This document shows positions 42,195 to 50,677 of a stretch of 64,000 nt of DNA, one piece after another (position 1 is the stretch's first letter; the number at the start of each line of letters is the position of its first letter). Location of the stretch: positions 1 to 64,000 of IMG/VR virus record IMGVR_UViG_3300037234_000438; one strand, given 5' to 3'. The notes under the pieces are model-generated. The model did no database searches, was not told the DNA's origin, and worked only from the letters and a program-made list of their open reading frames with translations. Both the position numbers and the translations under genes were made by a program. The stretch is from a virus.

Positions 42195-42714
42195 TTTTTT
42201 TCTCGGCAGGTTCTACAGTTCCACCCTGCTTTGGTTTCTTTTTCTCGGAGCCACTCGATGACGGTGACTCCTTCTCGGAGTTTTTTTCCGATTCTCCCGT
42301 GAGATGGCCAGACACCTCGCTCGCAAGTTCTTCTATGTATTCCTCTGGCAGGAATACAATGTTTTCTTTGCTGAATTTGAATTCCCCATCATCATCTTCG
42401 ACATCCTCCCACCCAAGGACACCTTTCTGGCACATCTTGATGGACACCACGAGATTGCCATGGTTCATCTTCATGATCTCTTCGGTGCTCCTGGAGAGCA
42501 GAGCTTCTCTTACTGCGTCTTCTGCTGCCTTACCCTCCTTGCCTGCCGCCTTCTCCAGTACATCCACTGGAAGACCGGATTCGCCTTCGGCCATGATGCC
42601 AAGCCATTCTTCTTTTGTTAGGGATTGGACTGTGAATACCGGAGCGCCTTTTTTGCCTCTTAGGTTCTTGGGCGTGAATGGGCGTGGCTTTGTAGAACAT
42701 TTGATGATCTTCAT
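42190..42714 (-). CDS. Tail assembly chaperone (G part)
   Basis: I start at the ATG at 42714, which has CAGGAGA upstream; a longer frame to 42786 lacks a ribosome site. The 174-residue acidic protein lies between the tail tube and the tape measure genes, where all siphophages keep the chaperone pair. The C-terminus (SPSSSGSEKKKPKQ) is low complexity, and the reading frame ends GAG AAA AAA AGT TAG with a slippery A7. A small share of ribosomes would produce the longer G-T form that loads onto the tape measure protein. Confidence 0.75.
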   Translation of the reverse strand: MKIIKCSTKPRPFTPKNLRGKKGAPVFTVQSLTKEEWLGIMAEGESGLPVDVLEKAAGKEGKAAEDAVREALLSRSTEEIMKMNHGNLVVSIKMCQKGVLGWEDVEDDDGEFKFSKENIVFLPEEYIEELASEVSGHLTGESEKNSEKESPSSSGSEKKKPKQGGTVEPAEKKS

Positions 42715-42821
42715 TTTGATCTCCTGGTTGAATTGCTCGGGCCTTCCAATTAAGGCTGGAGGACCAGGAAGCCCCCGCCCGAGCATGATTTGCCTGGTTT
42801 ACGCATGCTGAAATGATTCTC

Positions 42822-43997
42822 TTAAAAGAATGATACTCGAATCGTATTCGCGTCTACGTTGCTTGGCGATTGACAATCGAAGCTCATATCATATTTGTAT
42901 ATTCCGCTATCAACAGTCTTTGGGGCAGCCGTGTAGCGGATCTCCGGTAGCTCGAAAGCAACGGCATTTCCAACTACACTTCTTGCCGCTGCAATTCTCA
43001 AAACTGCCGTTGTGTCTGCTCTAAATGCTGTCTCTGGTGCGAGATCTTCCATCTCCAAGGAGAAGGAGCCCGATATCATCCCGCCAGTTCTTAAAATGTC
43101 CGTGATGCCATCTGTTGTGATGGCAAGAGATTTGTAATGCTCATTGGTAATCTCGAGAGAGGCGTTGGATACAGCATAAACCGAACCACCAATCTCAAAT
43201 TCCATCAGAACTGCAACGAGAGGATCTTGAGCGTCAAACGTGGCTGCGCCTCCAAGTCCCGTAGCCGATGTTTCAGCGACTCCCGCCTCTGTTTTTTGGC
43301 CATTGTAGTTAAACGTAGGCTTGATGATTTCACCAGTCGTGAAATCTATTGTCAGTGAAGATACCTTACAGCCAGGCACCTCGAAAAGGAATGTATCTCC
43401 CTGCCAAAACTTCGTATAGAAACTGACTTGCTCTGTGAGATGGGGATTGTATCTGGTGCATGCTCTGTGTACTGGCACGCCGGTTCCGGGGGCAATTGCG
43501 AGAGCCGGAGATACTGTCAATTGGTCGGTGGCGATAGCCGTAACCCACGTCACACTGAAACCATTCGTGGCATCTTGGACGAACACAACATCACCAACCA
43601 CAATGCTGTCGGCTGCTACGTCTCCGGTGTCAAGTTCCAGCGCCGTTGTAGTTGAGCCGCCAACGGTCTCCGCAGCATTACCTGTCAATGCTGAAGTTGC
43701 ACCGATTGCCGATTCCCACAAAACGGCACTCTCGGGAGCGCCAGCCGCAGACCCCGATCCCGCAAGTTCCAATTGAACCGAGCCTGAAACATCCGTTTCT
43801 GCGCCCCTTATCTTCGGCTTTGCAAAGAATGAGTTGGCGATAACATTCCTTTCCTGCATGTCGGGATTGTACGACGGGACATCCAGGCCCTCTTCTGCGG
43901 CAATCCCATCGGCTGGCACCCATGAGCCCGGATCTACTCCAAAAGTAGACTCCTTCTTGGCTCCAAATACGCTTTTACGTTCCAGTATGTTAGCCAT
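42822..43997 (-). CDS. Major tail tube protein
   Basis: The 391-residue protein has the first and last parts of a tail tube fold. Near residues 125-175 is an insert with the pattern DSIVVGDVVFVQ, NGFSVTWVTAI, TDQLTVSP, similar to inserts in the capsid and terminator proteins here. The gene is followed by the chaperone and tape measure genes, and the order agrees with siphovirus tails. Confidence 0.75.
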   Translation of the reverse strand: MANILERKSVFGAKKESTFGVDPGSWVPADGIAAEEGLDVPSYNPDMQERNVIANSFFAKPKIRGAETDVSGSVQLELAGSGSAAGAPESAVLWESAIGATSALTGNAAETVGGSTTTALELDTGDVAADSIVVGDVVFVQDATNGFSVTWVTAIATDQLTVSPALAIAPGTGVPVHRACTRYNPHLTEQVSFYTKFWQGDTFLFEVPGCKVSSLTIDFTTGEIIKPTFNYNGQKTEAGVAETSATGLGGAATFDAQDPLVAVLMEFEIGGSVYAVSNASLEITNEHYKSLAITTDGITDILRTGGMISGSFSLEMEDLAPETAFRADTTAVLRIAAARSVVGNAVAFELPEIRYTAAPKTVDSGIYKYDMSFDCQSPSNVDANTIRVSFF

Positions 43998-44000
43998 TAC

Positions 44001-44273
44001 TTAAACCTCCTTGCGGTCTGTCTGTTTGAATTTTGGATCGGCCTTCTTAGCCGCTGTTTTTACTTTTGATTTTGTTAATATTGTCTCGGCGCAAGATTCC
44101 AGTCTCTCACTGTAATTCTTCCCAGCTACCGTAGCGACAAAGTCTTTCAATGTTTCCCTGACAACTTCTGCGTTCCGTTCTCCAGGCAGCTTGAGGCAAA
44201 TCCCCCTCACGGCGCCATTCAGGTCACCTACCCTGCGATAGGATTCTAGTGCATTTTTTACAAATTCCTTCAT
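44001..44273 (-). CDS. Hypothetical structural-region protein (90 aa)
   Basis: A small basic helical protein between the tail terminator and the tube gene. No motif is recognised. Its stop lies 3 nt before the tube gene start. Confidence 0.55.
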   Translation of the reverse strand: MKEFVKNALESYRRVGDLNGAVRGICLKLPGERNAEVVRETLKDFVATVAGKNYSERLESCAETILTKSKVKTAAKKADPKFKQTDRKEV

Positions 44274-44288
44274 TGATGCCTCCGTGAG

Positions 44289-44990
44289 TTAGTTGTCGCC
44301 TATCGGCTCTTTCCGCTTAACGGCGAGTGGTATCGTGAGATAATAGCCACCCTCGGTCTGTGGGTTAAAGTAAAACCTTGTATCTTGAAGCTCGAGATCG
44401 GTTATGGTCTCTCCGACGGGAAGGCTTCCTAGTAGTTCGAGGTTTCTCTCGAGCGCCCGCCTAACTATCTTGGAGTACTGTGTCTTTCTTGTTTCTGAGT
44501 CTTCTTCGTCGTTATCAAAATAAAGGATCGATATTATGAATGGATAGACGGCAAACTGCTGCTGACTGCCTATCTGTGTTCTGCTCCAGTTCTCAAGCAT
44601 CTGATAGAGAAATATCCCCCTTGAATCCTCGACGTAATTAAAATTCCTCGGCATGCCCTTGCGAACATACAGATGCTCCCCTGTAACAGCTCCCGTGTCT
44701 GCCTCTCCAAAATTACTTGCCAGAGTAAGAGATGTGTCTGATTCTACCGATGCAACTTTGTACCACTCTGTAGACCCCTGCGCTCTAATGGCGCCTCCTT
44801 TCACAATTGCCGCACCTCTGGAGTCGCGCCCCATCAGGTCCGACAGGAACGCTGTCCCTGCGCCCGTAACGGTGGCTGACCCATCTAAGAAGGAGAGATT
44901 CCCAGTTAGAGTGTTTCCGAACTCCGTAAAAATATCTGCGTCATTGCGTATCTGCTTTATGATCGCGTCTTGAACGACTTCTGCGCTCAT
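44289..44990 (-). CDS. Tail terminator-like protein with inserted beta domain (233 aa)
   Basis: The helix at the start (VVQDAIIKQIRND) and the C-terminal half (YPFIISILYFDND and RRALERNLELLGSLPVGE) resemble tail terminator proteins, which cap the tail tube. Between residues about 28 and 105 lies an extra beta-rich insert of the type GNLSFLDGSATVTGAG. Its position just before the tail tube gene agrees with a terminator. Confidence 0.6.
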   Translation of the reverse strand: MSAEVVQDAIIKQIRNDADIFTEFGNTLTGNLSFLDGSATVTGAGTAFLSDLMGRDSRGAAIVKGGAIRAQGSTEWYKVASVESDTSLTLASNFGEADTGAVTGEHLYVRKGMPRNFNYVEDSRGIFLYQMLENWSRTQIGSQQQFAVYPFIISILYFDNDEEDSETRKTQYSKIVRRALERNLELLGSLPVGETITDLELQDTRFYFNPQTEGGYYLTIPLAVKRKEPIGDN

Positions 44991-45826
44991 TATTTTTGAC
45001 TCCTAAGAAAGGCTTCGATTTCCTTTCTGTGTCTTTCTATCGCCGCATTAGATGCGCCCTGAGCTCTCAGTGGGGCCAAGTGGTTTTCTATATTCACTTC
45101 GATATCACTCATTATTACCTCGGCCTCCATCGCCTCAGCCTCGGCGATAGGTATATTATCTACGCCTTCACCAGCCACTACCTCTCCGCCTTCCGGCTTG
45201 ACAACCCCTTTGCCTTCGATAGCTGCCGTTAAAACCTTGTCGATGTCTTCCAGAATTAGACCTACATCTTCATCATCGAGGTGCATAAATTTAATCTCGC
45301 GACCTTTGCTTCCGGTAAAAAAGTCTCTCTGTCCGTAAAACTTAGTCTCCATTGGTTCTGGGTCTATGTATATTTTGCTGTACCCATGACCCTTAATGTA
45401 TATTCCGTATAGTTCAACTTCTGCTCCTTCACCCCATTGAACACAGGAATTTAAGACCTGAGTGCCATCAGCCCTTTCTGCATATGTGGGTGGTGGTGGC
45501 GATTCGTTTCCTTTGGGCCACATCCCCTCAAGAAATACTCTCCCTTCTTTTTTATCGCTTTCTGCACTTATGGAGTCTATTGTGCTTCCGGTAAATATCC
45601 CAGGAGGCCTAGACGTTCCGAATGCTCCCTGCTTCCATTGCTGCCAGATACTCGCTTTGTTTACTTGAGCCGCAAATCGTGCGAGGTATTTCCCTTTTAC
45701 CTGCCTATACGCCCTATTGGCGCCAACCTTATTGAGGCCAACAGGATTCATAGCCTCCATCATCCTGCCTACGGTGGCGTCCACTTCGCTAAAATCAGCC
45801 TGTATTCTGAAGCTAACTGTGCTCAT
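44990..45826 (-). CDS. Head-tail joining / HK97 gp10-like protein (278 aa)
   Basis: The N-terminal 110 residues, with helix EVDATVGRMMEAMNPVG and a later basic helix, resemble the gp10/virion-morphogenesis fold. The rest holds beta strands and an acidic Glu-rich segment (about 205-245). Both ends overlap neighbours by one or a few bases. The exact role is inferred from its place between connector and terminator genes. Confidence 0.5.
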   Translation of the reverse strand: MSTVSFRIQADFSEVDATVGRMMEAMNPVGLNKVGANRAYRQVKGKYLARFAAQVNKASIWQQWKQGAFGTSRPPGIFTGSTIDSISAESDKKEGRVFLEGMWPKGNESPPPPTYAERADGTQVLNSCVQWGEGAEVELYGIYIKGHGYSKIYIDPEPMETKFYGQRDFFTGSKGREIKFMHLDDEDVGLILEDIDKVLTAAIEGKGVVKPEGGEVVAGEGVDNIPIAEAEAMEAEVIMSDIEVNIENHLAPLRAQGASNAAIERHRKEIEAFLRSQK

Positions 45827-46392
45827 TAGCCCTCAAGTTTGACCTGAAGCTCGATTAGCCCTTCAGCGTAAAAAGGGTTAATGCTCCCAGCGATTTTTAG
45901 ATTACGGTTGCCGTCATCCACTATGACTGTCTTGCTGGTGATACCACTTGGCTGACAGTAAAGATAATACGTCTGATCCTTACCTCCAAACCCGGGAGTC
46001 ACTACCCCTCTGTCGGACATCTGGGTAAGACTTCCATCGATTATCAGGCAAGGAATGTCTGTCGTCCCAGCGACAAACTTCTTTGATGTGTTATCCAGGC
46101 TCTTCAAGCTGATCGTGTGGTTACACCTCAAGAGGCGTGCATTTATTTTTAAGAACTCATCAACTCTTTCATCTGGAGATAAGCCAGCCACAAGAAAATT
46201 AGTTGCCTGGGTTGCGATAGAAGCGAGAACGAGATCTCCCGCGACTACCCCGCTATCGGTTTTAAACCATGCCACATATTCGTAGGTCGCCGCCTTAAGC
46301 TTTGGGTTAATATAAGCGTAGGTGCTGACGTTGGTGTCCCTTACAAGAGTTACCGCTTGCCCAATCTCTTCAATCGTTGAGTTGACACTCAT
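45826..46392 (-). CDS. Head-tail connector-region protein (188 aa)
   Basis: A beta-rich protein with a helical N-terminus, between the adaptor-like 149-aa protein and the gp10-like protein. No specific motif is recognised. The position suggests a head completion or stopper protein. Confidence 0.5.
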   Translation of the reverse strand: MSVNSTIEEIGQAVTLVRDTNVSTYAYINPKLKAATYEYVAWFKTDSGVVAGDLVLASIATQATNFLVAGLSPDERVDEFLKINARLLRCNHTISLKSLDNTSKKFVAGTTDIPCLIIDGSLTQMSDRGVVTPGFGGKDQTYYLYCQPSGITSKTVIVDDGNRNLKIAGSINPFYAEGLIELQVKLEG

Positions 46393-46841
46393 TAGTCCTC
46401 CCTGTAGTCTTCGCCCACGGAATCGTCCACCAACCCACTTCCATAGACAACTACTCCGAACACATCATCTGCACTCACAAAAATATGAGCTGTAGTGTTC
46501 GCCTCTCTGGCAGTGGCAAAACTCGCCTCGGCTTTATCGATCATCTCCTTAAGGCTCCTGGCTACCTGCCCTCTCTTTAAGCCTTCAACGTCAAATTTTA
46601 ATACGTTTCTGCGGTACTGGTCGTGAAGGAAATAAAGTCCCATCATCTCAATCAACCAATACTGCTTGACCACATAGTCGACATCGGCTACTGATGTGGG
46701 ATTCTCATATCCACACCGCCTCGTAGCGTAATTATACGCCTTGTCACCGTCAGGGTCACGCACGTAGGTAGGGTCGTAGATCTGTCCATTATCCAGGCCT
46801 ATCGCCTTAAGTTCATCTTTGTCGAGATAAGCGATTGCCAT
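46392..46841 (-). CDS. Head-tail adaptor-like protein (149 aa)
   Basis: The helical protein starts MAIAYLDKDELKAIG and resembles head-tail adaptors that ring the portal. The stop overlaps the next gene start by one base. Confidence 0.55.
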   Translation of the reverse strand: MAIAYLDKDELKAIGLDNGQIYDPTYVRDPDGDKAYNYATRRCGYENPTSVADVDYVVKQYWLIEMMGLYFLHDQYRRNVLKFDVEGLKRGQVARSLKEMIDKAEASFATAREANTTAHIFVSADDVFGVVVYGSGLVDDSVGEDYRED

Positions 46842-47162
46842 TTACTCTGCTGGCTCCTCAAGACTGGACTGCGCCGCTTCCAATAGTTCAGTTAAATCAA
46901 TCTTGCTGGCGTTGCCTTTGTATTCAATTATACAACCTGGGTTCGCTGCGTTGAACTCCGCAATCAGAGCAACAAGAGCGTCCTTACCAAGGCCTTTCAG
47001 CCCATCATCTTCCTTGACGCACACGACCTCACAGATAAGGGCGCCATTTCTCTTGTCTTTATTGTCCGCCCACGCCTTAAAACTATCGTAATGCTTATCT
47101 CCTTCCTCGAGTATCGTTCTCGGTGGAATATTCAGCATTCTCATATTTACTTTTATCGCCAT
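46842..47162 (-). CDS. Small head-region protein, lambda FI-like position (106 aa)
   Basis: The ATG has GGGAGA upstream. The C-terminal half (DALVALIAEFNAANPG to LTELLEAAQSSLEEP) resembles the small end domain that is found in head-region proteins of many phages. It stands between the capsid terminator and the adaptor gene. Confidence 0.55.
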   Translation of the reverse strand: MAIKVNMRMLNIPPRTILEEGDKHYDSFKAWADNKDKRNGALICEVVCVKEDDGLKGLGKDALVALIAEFNAANPGCIIEYKGNASKIDLTELLEAAQSSLEEPAE

Positions 47163-47179
47163 TGCAATCTCCCTGGTTT

Positions 47180-47212
47180 AAAAAAAGGGTGAAGCTAGAT
47201 GCCTCACCCTTT
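47180..47212 (-). terminator. Rho-independent terminator after capsid gene
   Basis: Read on the minus strand, a 9-bp stem (47204-47212 with 47184-47192), an 11-nt loop and a T run (A residues 47180-47186) follow the major capsid stop. It would lower transcription of the connector and tail genes relative to capsid. Confidence 0.85.
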
Positions 47213-47233
47213 CGAGATTTAAACCTGTTTAAA

Positions 47234-48481
47234 TTAGACCTTGATTCTTATCCATGTCGGCCTAGTAATCTTTGGCCCACCACTAATACCTGCACCGACT
47301 TCGAGGGTGTAGGGAACTTTCTCGTCGAAGTGAGTCCAAATATATCGACCAGGGAGAGGCTTAGTCCAGCTCTGCGCCTTTACGAGGCTTGGAGTGGAGA
47401 TCCAGTTGTTAGCCATAACCCTGTCGTTAGGAACAGCTTTGATTAGAACGTACCCGTCCGTAAGGAACTGCTTGTAAACAGTCACTCTGTCGCCCACCAG
47501 ATAAGCTTTGCTGATACCCGCTGACACAGTGATAGTGTTGCCGGAAATGGAAGAGATAGTAGCCTCCTCTTCTTCTCCAATTGTGTTTCTCAGGGTAATC
47601 ACGTCTGCGGCGGTGAACTCGGAAGCGTCAGTCACTACGAGAGTAGTATCTGCGACTGGAGCAGCCTCGACGAACCTGGACTCCTCTGCGTAGATCCTAT
47701 TGTCCTTTTCCATAGTGAGGCCAGTCAAAGTGTCAAAGACCTTTTTTCTGTTAGAAGACCCCTCAACAAGCGCCGGAGAATTAGTCACCATAGTCTGCGT
47801 CGCCGTGGCGAGGTAGAATTCCTCAAGCGTATTAATGGACATGAACGCGGTCTCAGCAACAAGGCCAAGCTTGGTGGCCATGTAATTCACAGCTCCGATC
47901 ATGTCGGCAACAGGAGTTGCGGAGCCAACAGTGTGCCATACTCCGCCAGATGACCATGGAGGCGAGCTTGCCACGTCAACATAATACTTGGCGGGGATCT
48001 TTGGGTCGTAGGTATAATTTACGCCATACCTTGCTTCCGAAAACGTTCCGTCGATCAGAATCTTAGACGTCACATACTCGATGAGAGTGTTTAGTCTAAG
48101 GTCGAGGAAGTTAAGAGCCGCTGAAGCAAGCCCGTCTCCCCATAGCTTAGTAGGTACTGCTGGGTCAACAGCCTCTTGAAGAACCTGCTCTCCAAATTGA
48201 ACTGCCTCTCTCCAGTGCCCAGAAGTGTGCTCTTTGTACGAGCTTCCAGGGATGGAAATTCTCTTGTGGTCGGCGCCAAGATTAACCGGATTGGTACGCC
48301 CGAATGCTCCGTTATTGATCAGGTCGAGAAGTACTGTCTTGTCGACCTCTTTAAAGGGCAGAAAGTTGTCCGTCAGCCGGAATGCATCTGGCGCTGGCTC
48401 GAACTCATTAATAGCTGCGTCCATAATCGGCTGTCTAAAAGCCCTGGACTCGCCTAGTTTTAAAAACTCGTCACCTGTCAT
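47234..48481 (-). CDS. Major capsid protein (lambda gpE-like)
   Basis: The 415-residue protein has the fold pattern of lambda gpE-type capsid proteins: a long N-terminal arm, KRISIPGSSYKEHTSG (about 70-85), a spine helix near 125-145, and the C-terminal WTKPLPGRYIWTHFDEK strand. An extra segment at about 285-345 (EFTAADVITLRNTIGEEEEA, then ISSISGNTITVSAG) is a small beta domain not needed for the core and may be exposed on the shell. The gene follows the decoration gene and is followed by its own terminator, fitting high expression. Confidence 0.85.
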   Translation of the reverse strand: MTGDEFLKLGESRAFRQPIMDAAINEFEPAPDAFRLTDNFLPFKEVDKTVLLDLINNGAFGRTNPVNLGADHKRISIPGSSYKEHTSGHWREAVQFGEQVLQEAVDPAVPTKLWGDGLASAALNFLDLRLNTLIEYVTSKILIDGTFSEARYGVNYTYDPKIPAKYYVDVASSPPWSSGGVWHTVGSATPVADMIGAVNYMATKLGLVAETAFMSINTLEEFYLATATQTMVTNSPALVEGSSNRKKVFDTLTGLTMEKDNRIYAEESRFVEAAPVADTTLVVTDASEFTAADVITLRNTIGEEEEATISSISGNTITVSAGISKAYLVGDRVTVYKQFLTDGYVLIKAVPNDRVMANNWISTPSLVKAQSWTKPLPGRYIWTHFDEKVPYTLEVGAGISGGPKITRPTWIRIKV

Positions 48482-48511
48482 TTTTTAAGTCCTCCTAAAT
48501 TAGTTGTGAGC

Positions 48512-49168
48512 TTACTTCATCTCGATGAGGCTGATGGCCTGATTATCTGCCGCAACAAAATAAGTTGCGTTTTCGATCAAATCTTGATTGAACGCGCCAT
48601 CAATGAACCCGTTAGAGCCAAAGTCTTTAACTCCATCGAATGTGATATCTCCAGCAACAACAACAACGTTAGCGCTAAGCTCTGTGCCGTCAGCCAAGAC
48701 GAGAAGGTCGGCGGTGGCAGGTGTGTTAGTGAAGACTTCGCCTGTGCATGTGATCCTCGTGAAACCTGCGCCCGCAGTTCCGCCACCAGCAACACTGACA
48801 ATATCGATTGTGAGACTTGTCAGTGCGCCTGTGTCCAAAGCGCCGTCAGATACATCGTAGAATTTGACAAGGTCACCGACCTTAAACCTTCTTGCGAGAG
48901 CGTCCGGAACATCACATACGAAGTTTGTACTGTTTGTAATGTCGGTCATTGCCGCATTGCTGAAGAAAGGTAGCGCCCCGAAAGGAGTAGCTGTTTTTCT
49001 TGCGTAAAGGCGTGGGCCAGTTTGGATCTCTGTATCGCTGGCGGAAACACCATACCTTGCGTCACTTCCGTCGATAGTGATTGGGACAGATCTTCCAGGG
49101 CGTCCGATCATAGCCTCTGATCCACCCTGATTTGCAGCGGGGTATCCAACCCCAGGATATTCACTCAT
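48512..49168 (-). CDS. Head decoration protein (lambda gpD-like position)
   Basis: This 218-residue Gly/Ala/Thr-rich protein lies between the protease-scaffold gene and the capsid gene, the place of gpD. The C-terminal part (DGVKDFGSNGFIDGAFNQD) has the loop-and-strand look of capsid-binding trimers. A middle beta segment (RFKVGDLVKFYDVSDG) resembles inserts in the other virion proteins. Confidence 0.7.
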   Translation of the reverse strand: MSEYPGVGYPAANQGGSEAMIGRPGRSVPITIDGSDARYGVSASDTEIQTGPRLYARKTATPFGALPFFSNAAMTDITNSTNFVCDVPDALARRFKVGDLVKFYDVSDGALDTGALTSLTIDIVSVAGGGTAGAGFTRITCTGEVFTNTPATADLLVLADGTELSANVVVVAGDITFDGVKDFGSNGFIDGAFNQDLIENATYFVAADNQAISLIEMK

Positions 49169-49196
49169 TTTTTATGCCTCCTGCTTATTAATTAGT

Positions 49197-49745
49197 TTAT
49201 TTCGCCTCTGACCTTACTTTCGCGCCAGAACTCCTGACTAGATTCTTAGCGTACTCGCTGTCTTCTTTGGCGGTAGCGGTTTTCGCGGCGTCGGTCTTGG
49301 ATGCGGTCAGTCCTGGGCCTCCATCACTAAGGTCGAGAGTTTTCTCCCAGTCTGCCACTTCTGCGGAGAATGCAGCAGCGAATGCTTTGCCGGAATCGCT
49401 CTCTGCCGTGAATGCCTCGTCGTCCTTGACAAACCCTTCATGGCTCACCATGGCCTCAACTTTCACATGGTACTTCTCAGGGATGTCAGAGTCAGCCAGA
49501 ATCTCACTTTTGATGGTTTTCGCAGTGGCCTTATCTTGGCTTGCTTCCATCAGGGAGACCTTCTTGTCCTTCTCCTTTCCTTCCTTTTCGAGGCTTTGAA
49601 TGTTAACGTTGGCCTGGTCAAGCTCAACCTTGACCACCTCATACTTCGCATCGCTTTCTTCGACAGACACATATCCCACACGGGCTTCTGCTGTAATTGC
49701 ATCTACCAGCTCCGGGCATTCGATCTTTAATTCCTTCAGATTCAT
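49197..49745 (-). CDS. Internal scaffold protein (Nu3-like), in frame within the protease gene
   Basis: A strong AGGAGG (49751-49756) lies 5 nt before the in-frame ATG at 49745, giving a 182-residue protein made only of the scaffold end (MNLKELKIECPELV onward). It is rich in Lys/Glu/Ala and coiled coil (VKVELDQANVNIQSLEK). Internal translation of the scaffold within a protease gene is known from lambda; here the ribosome site is the evidence. Confidence 0.7.
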   Translation of the reverse strand: MNLKELKIECPELVDAITAEARVGYVSVEESDAKYEVVKVELDQANVNIQSLEKEGKEKDKKVSLMEASQDKATAKTIKSEILADSDIPEKYHVKVEAMVSHEGFVKDDEAFTAESDSGKAFAAAFSAEVADWEKTLDLSDGGPGLTASKTDAAKTATAKEDSEYAKNLVRSSGAKVRSEAK

Positions 49746-50675
49746 GCTTTCCTCCTCTTTATTTGTTTTAGTTCCATGTGTCCAATTACCTTTTTCGGCC
49801 TGAGTTTCCGCATGCTCAATACTCAGAACACTATCAAGCGTTGCTATCTCGTGGACAAGGCCTAACTCAACGCCCTCCTGGCCATTGAAAATCTTAGAGC
49901 CATCTGTTATCTCCAGAGCCTTCTCGGCAGAGATGCCAAGATTTTTGGCCACACTCTCAACAAAGATACTATACAGCCCGTCGATCTCACCCTGGATTAA
50001 CGCCTCTCCTTCCTTCGTTAAGGGCTCTGCTTCGCGACCCATCCCTTTATACTTCCCCTGATAGATATACTTCTTTTTAACACCTTCATTCTCGTAGTAC
50101 TTGCTGTAGTCATAATGGGCCGTAATTACGCCAACAGATCCAACGATGGCGGTCTCAGAAGAAGCAACGATCTTGTCTGCGGCGCTGGCAATCCAATAAG
50201 CAGCGGAGGCGGCCATACCATCGACATACGCAATTATAGGTTTCCCTCCCCTGCTTTCGTATATTAGGTCGGCAAGCTCTTTTGTTCCATCTATTGTCCC
50301 TCCGGGGCTATCTATGTGGAGTACAATTTGCTTCACACTGTCGTCGGCTAGCGCGGCCCTGAAATCGTTGCTCACCAGCGCCATCGATGTAGCACCGGAG
50401 AACTCGGTCATCATATTTGCTTTCTTGAAGAGTGGCCCCTTGATCGGAACGACAGCGCTCCCGTTGGTAAGCGACATTTCGTGAGAATATCCCGCGTCAC
50501 CTTTAAAGTCGTCGCTGGCATCGATTCCATGTATTTTGCGGCCTACAATCCCATGTATTTGATCAAGCCAATTCGGGATGATAGCCCATGAGCTCTTAGT
50601 AAGATCACCGATTACGTGCTTGTAGTATTGCGTGCCAATGTTGGTCACCAGGGGGTCTTTGTAGTCTTTTTTCAT
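49197..50675 (-). CDS. S49-family head maturation protease with fused scaffold
   Basis: The 492-residue protein has an SppA/S49 serine peptidase domain (about 60-270) with LHIDSPGGTIDG (about 115-126) and the nucleophile Ser in VDGMAASAAYW near residue 160. The C-terminal 180 residues are coiled-coil scaffold. As in lambda C/Nu3, the scaffold has its own internal start. The protease shapes the prohead by cutting scaffold and portal. It follows the portal gene by 2 nt. Confidence 0.9.
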   Translation of the reverse strand: MKKDYKDPLVTNIGTQYYKHVIGDLTKSSWAIIPNWLDQIHGIVGRKIHGIDASDDFKGDAGYSHEMSLTNGSAVVPIKGPLFKKANMMTEFSGATSMALVSNDFRAALADDSVKQIVLHIDSPGGTIDGTKELADLIYESRGGKPIIAYVDGMAASAAYWIASAADKIVASSETAIVGSVGVITAHYDYSKYYENEGVKKKYIYQGKYKGMGREAEPLTKEGEALIQGEIDGLYSIFVESVAKNLGISAEKALEITDGSKIFNGQEGVELGLVHEIATLDSVLSIEHAETQAEKGNWTHGTKTNKEEESMNLKELKIECPELVDAITAEARVGYVSVEESDAKYEVVKVELDQANVNIQSLEKEGKEKDKKVSLMEASQDKATAKTIKSEILADSDIPEKYHVKVEAMVSHEGFVKDDEAFTAESDSGKAFAAAFSAEVADWEKTLDLSDGGPGLTASKTDAAKTATAKEDSEYAKNLVRSSGAKVRSEAK

Positions 50676-50677
50676 TA

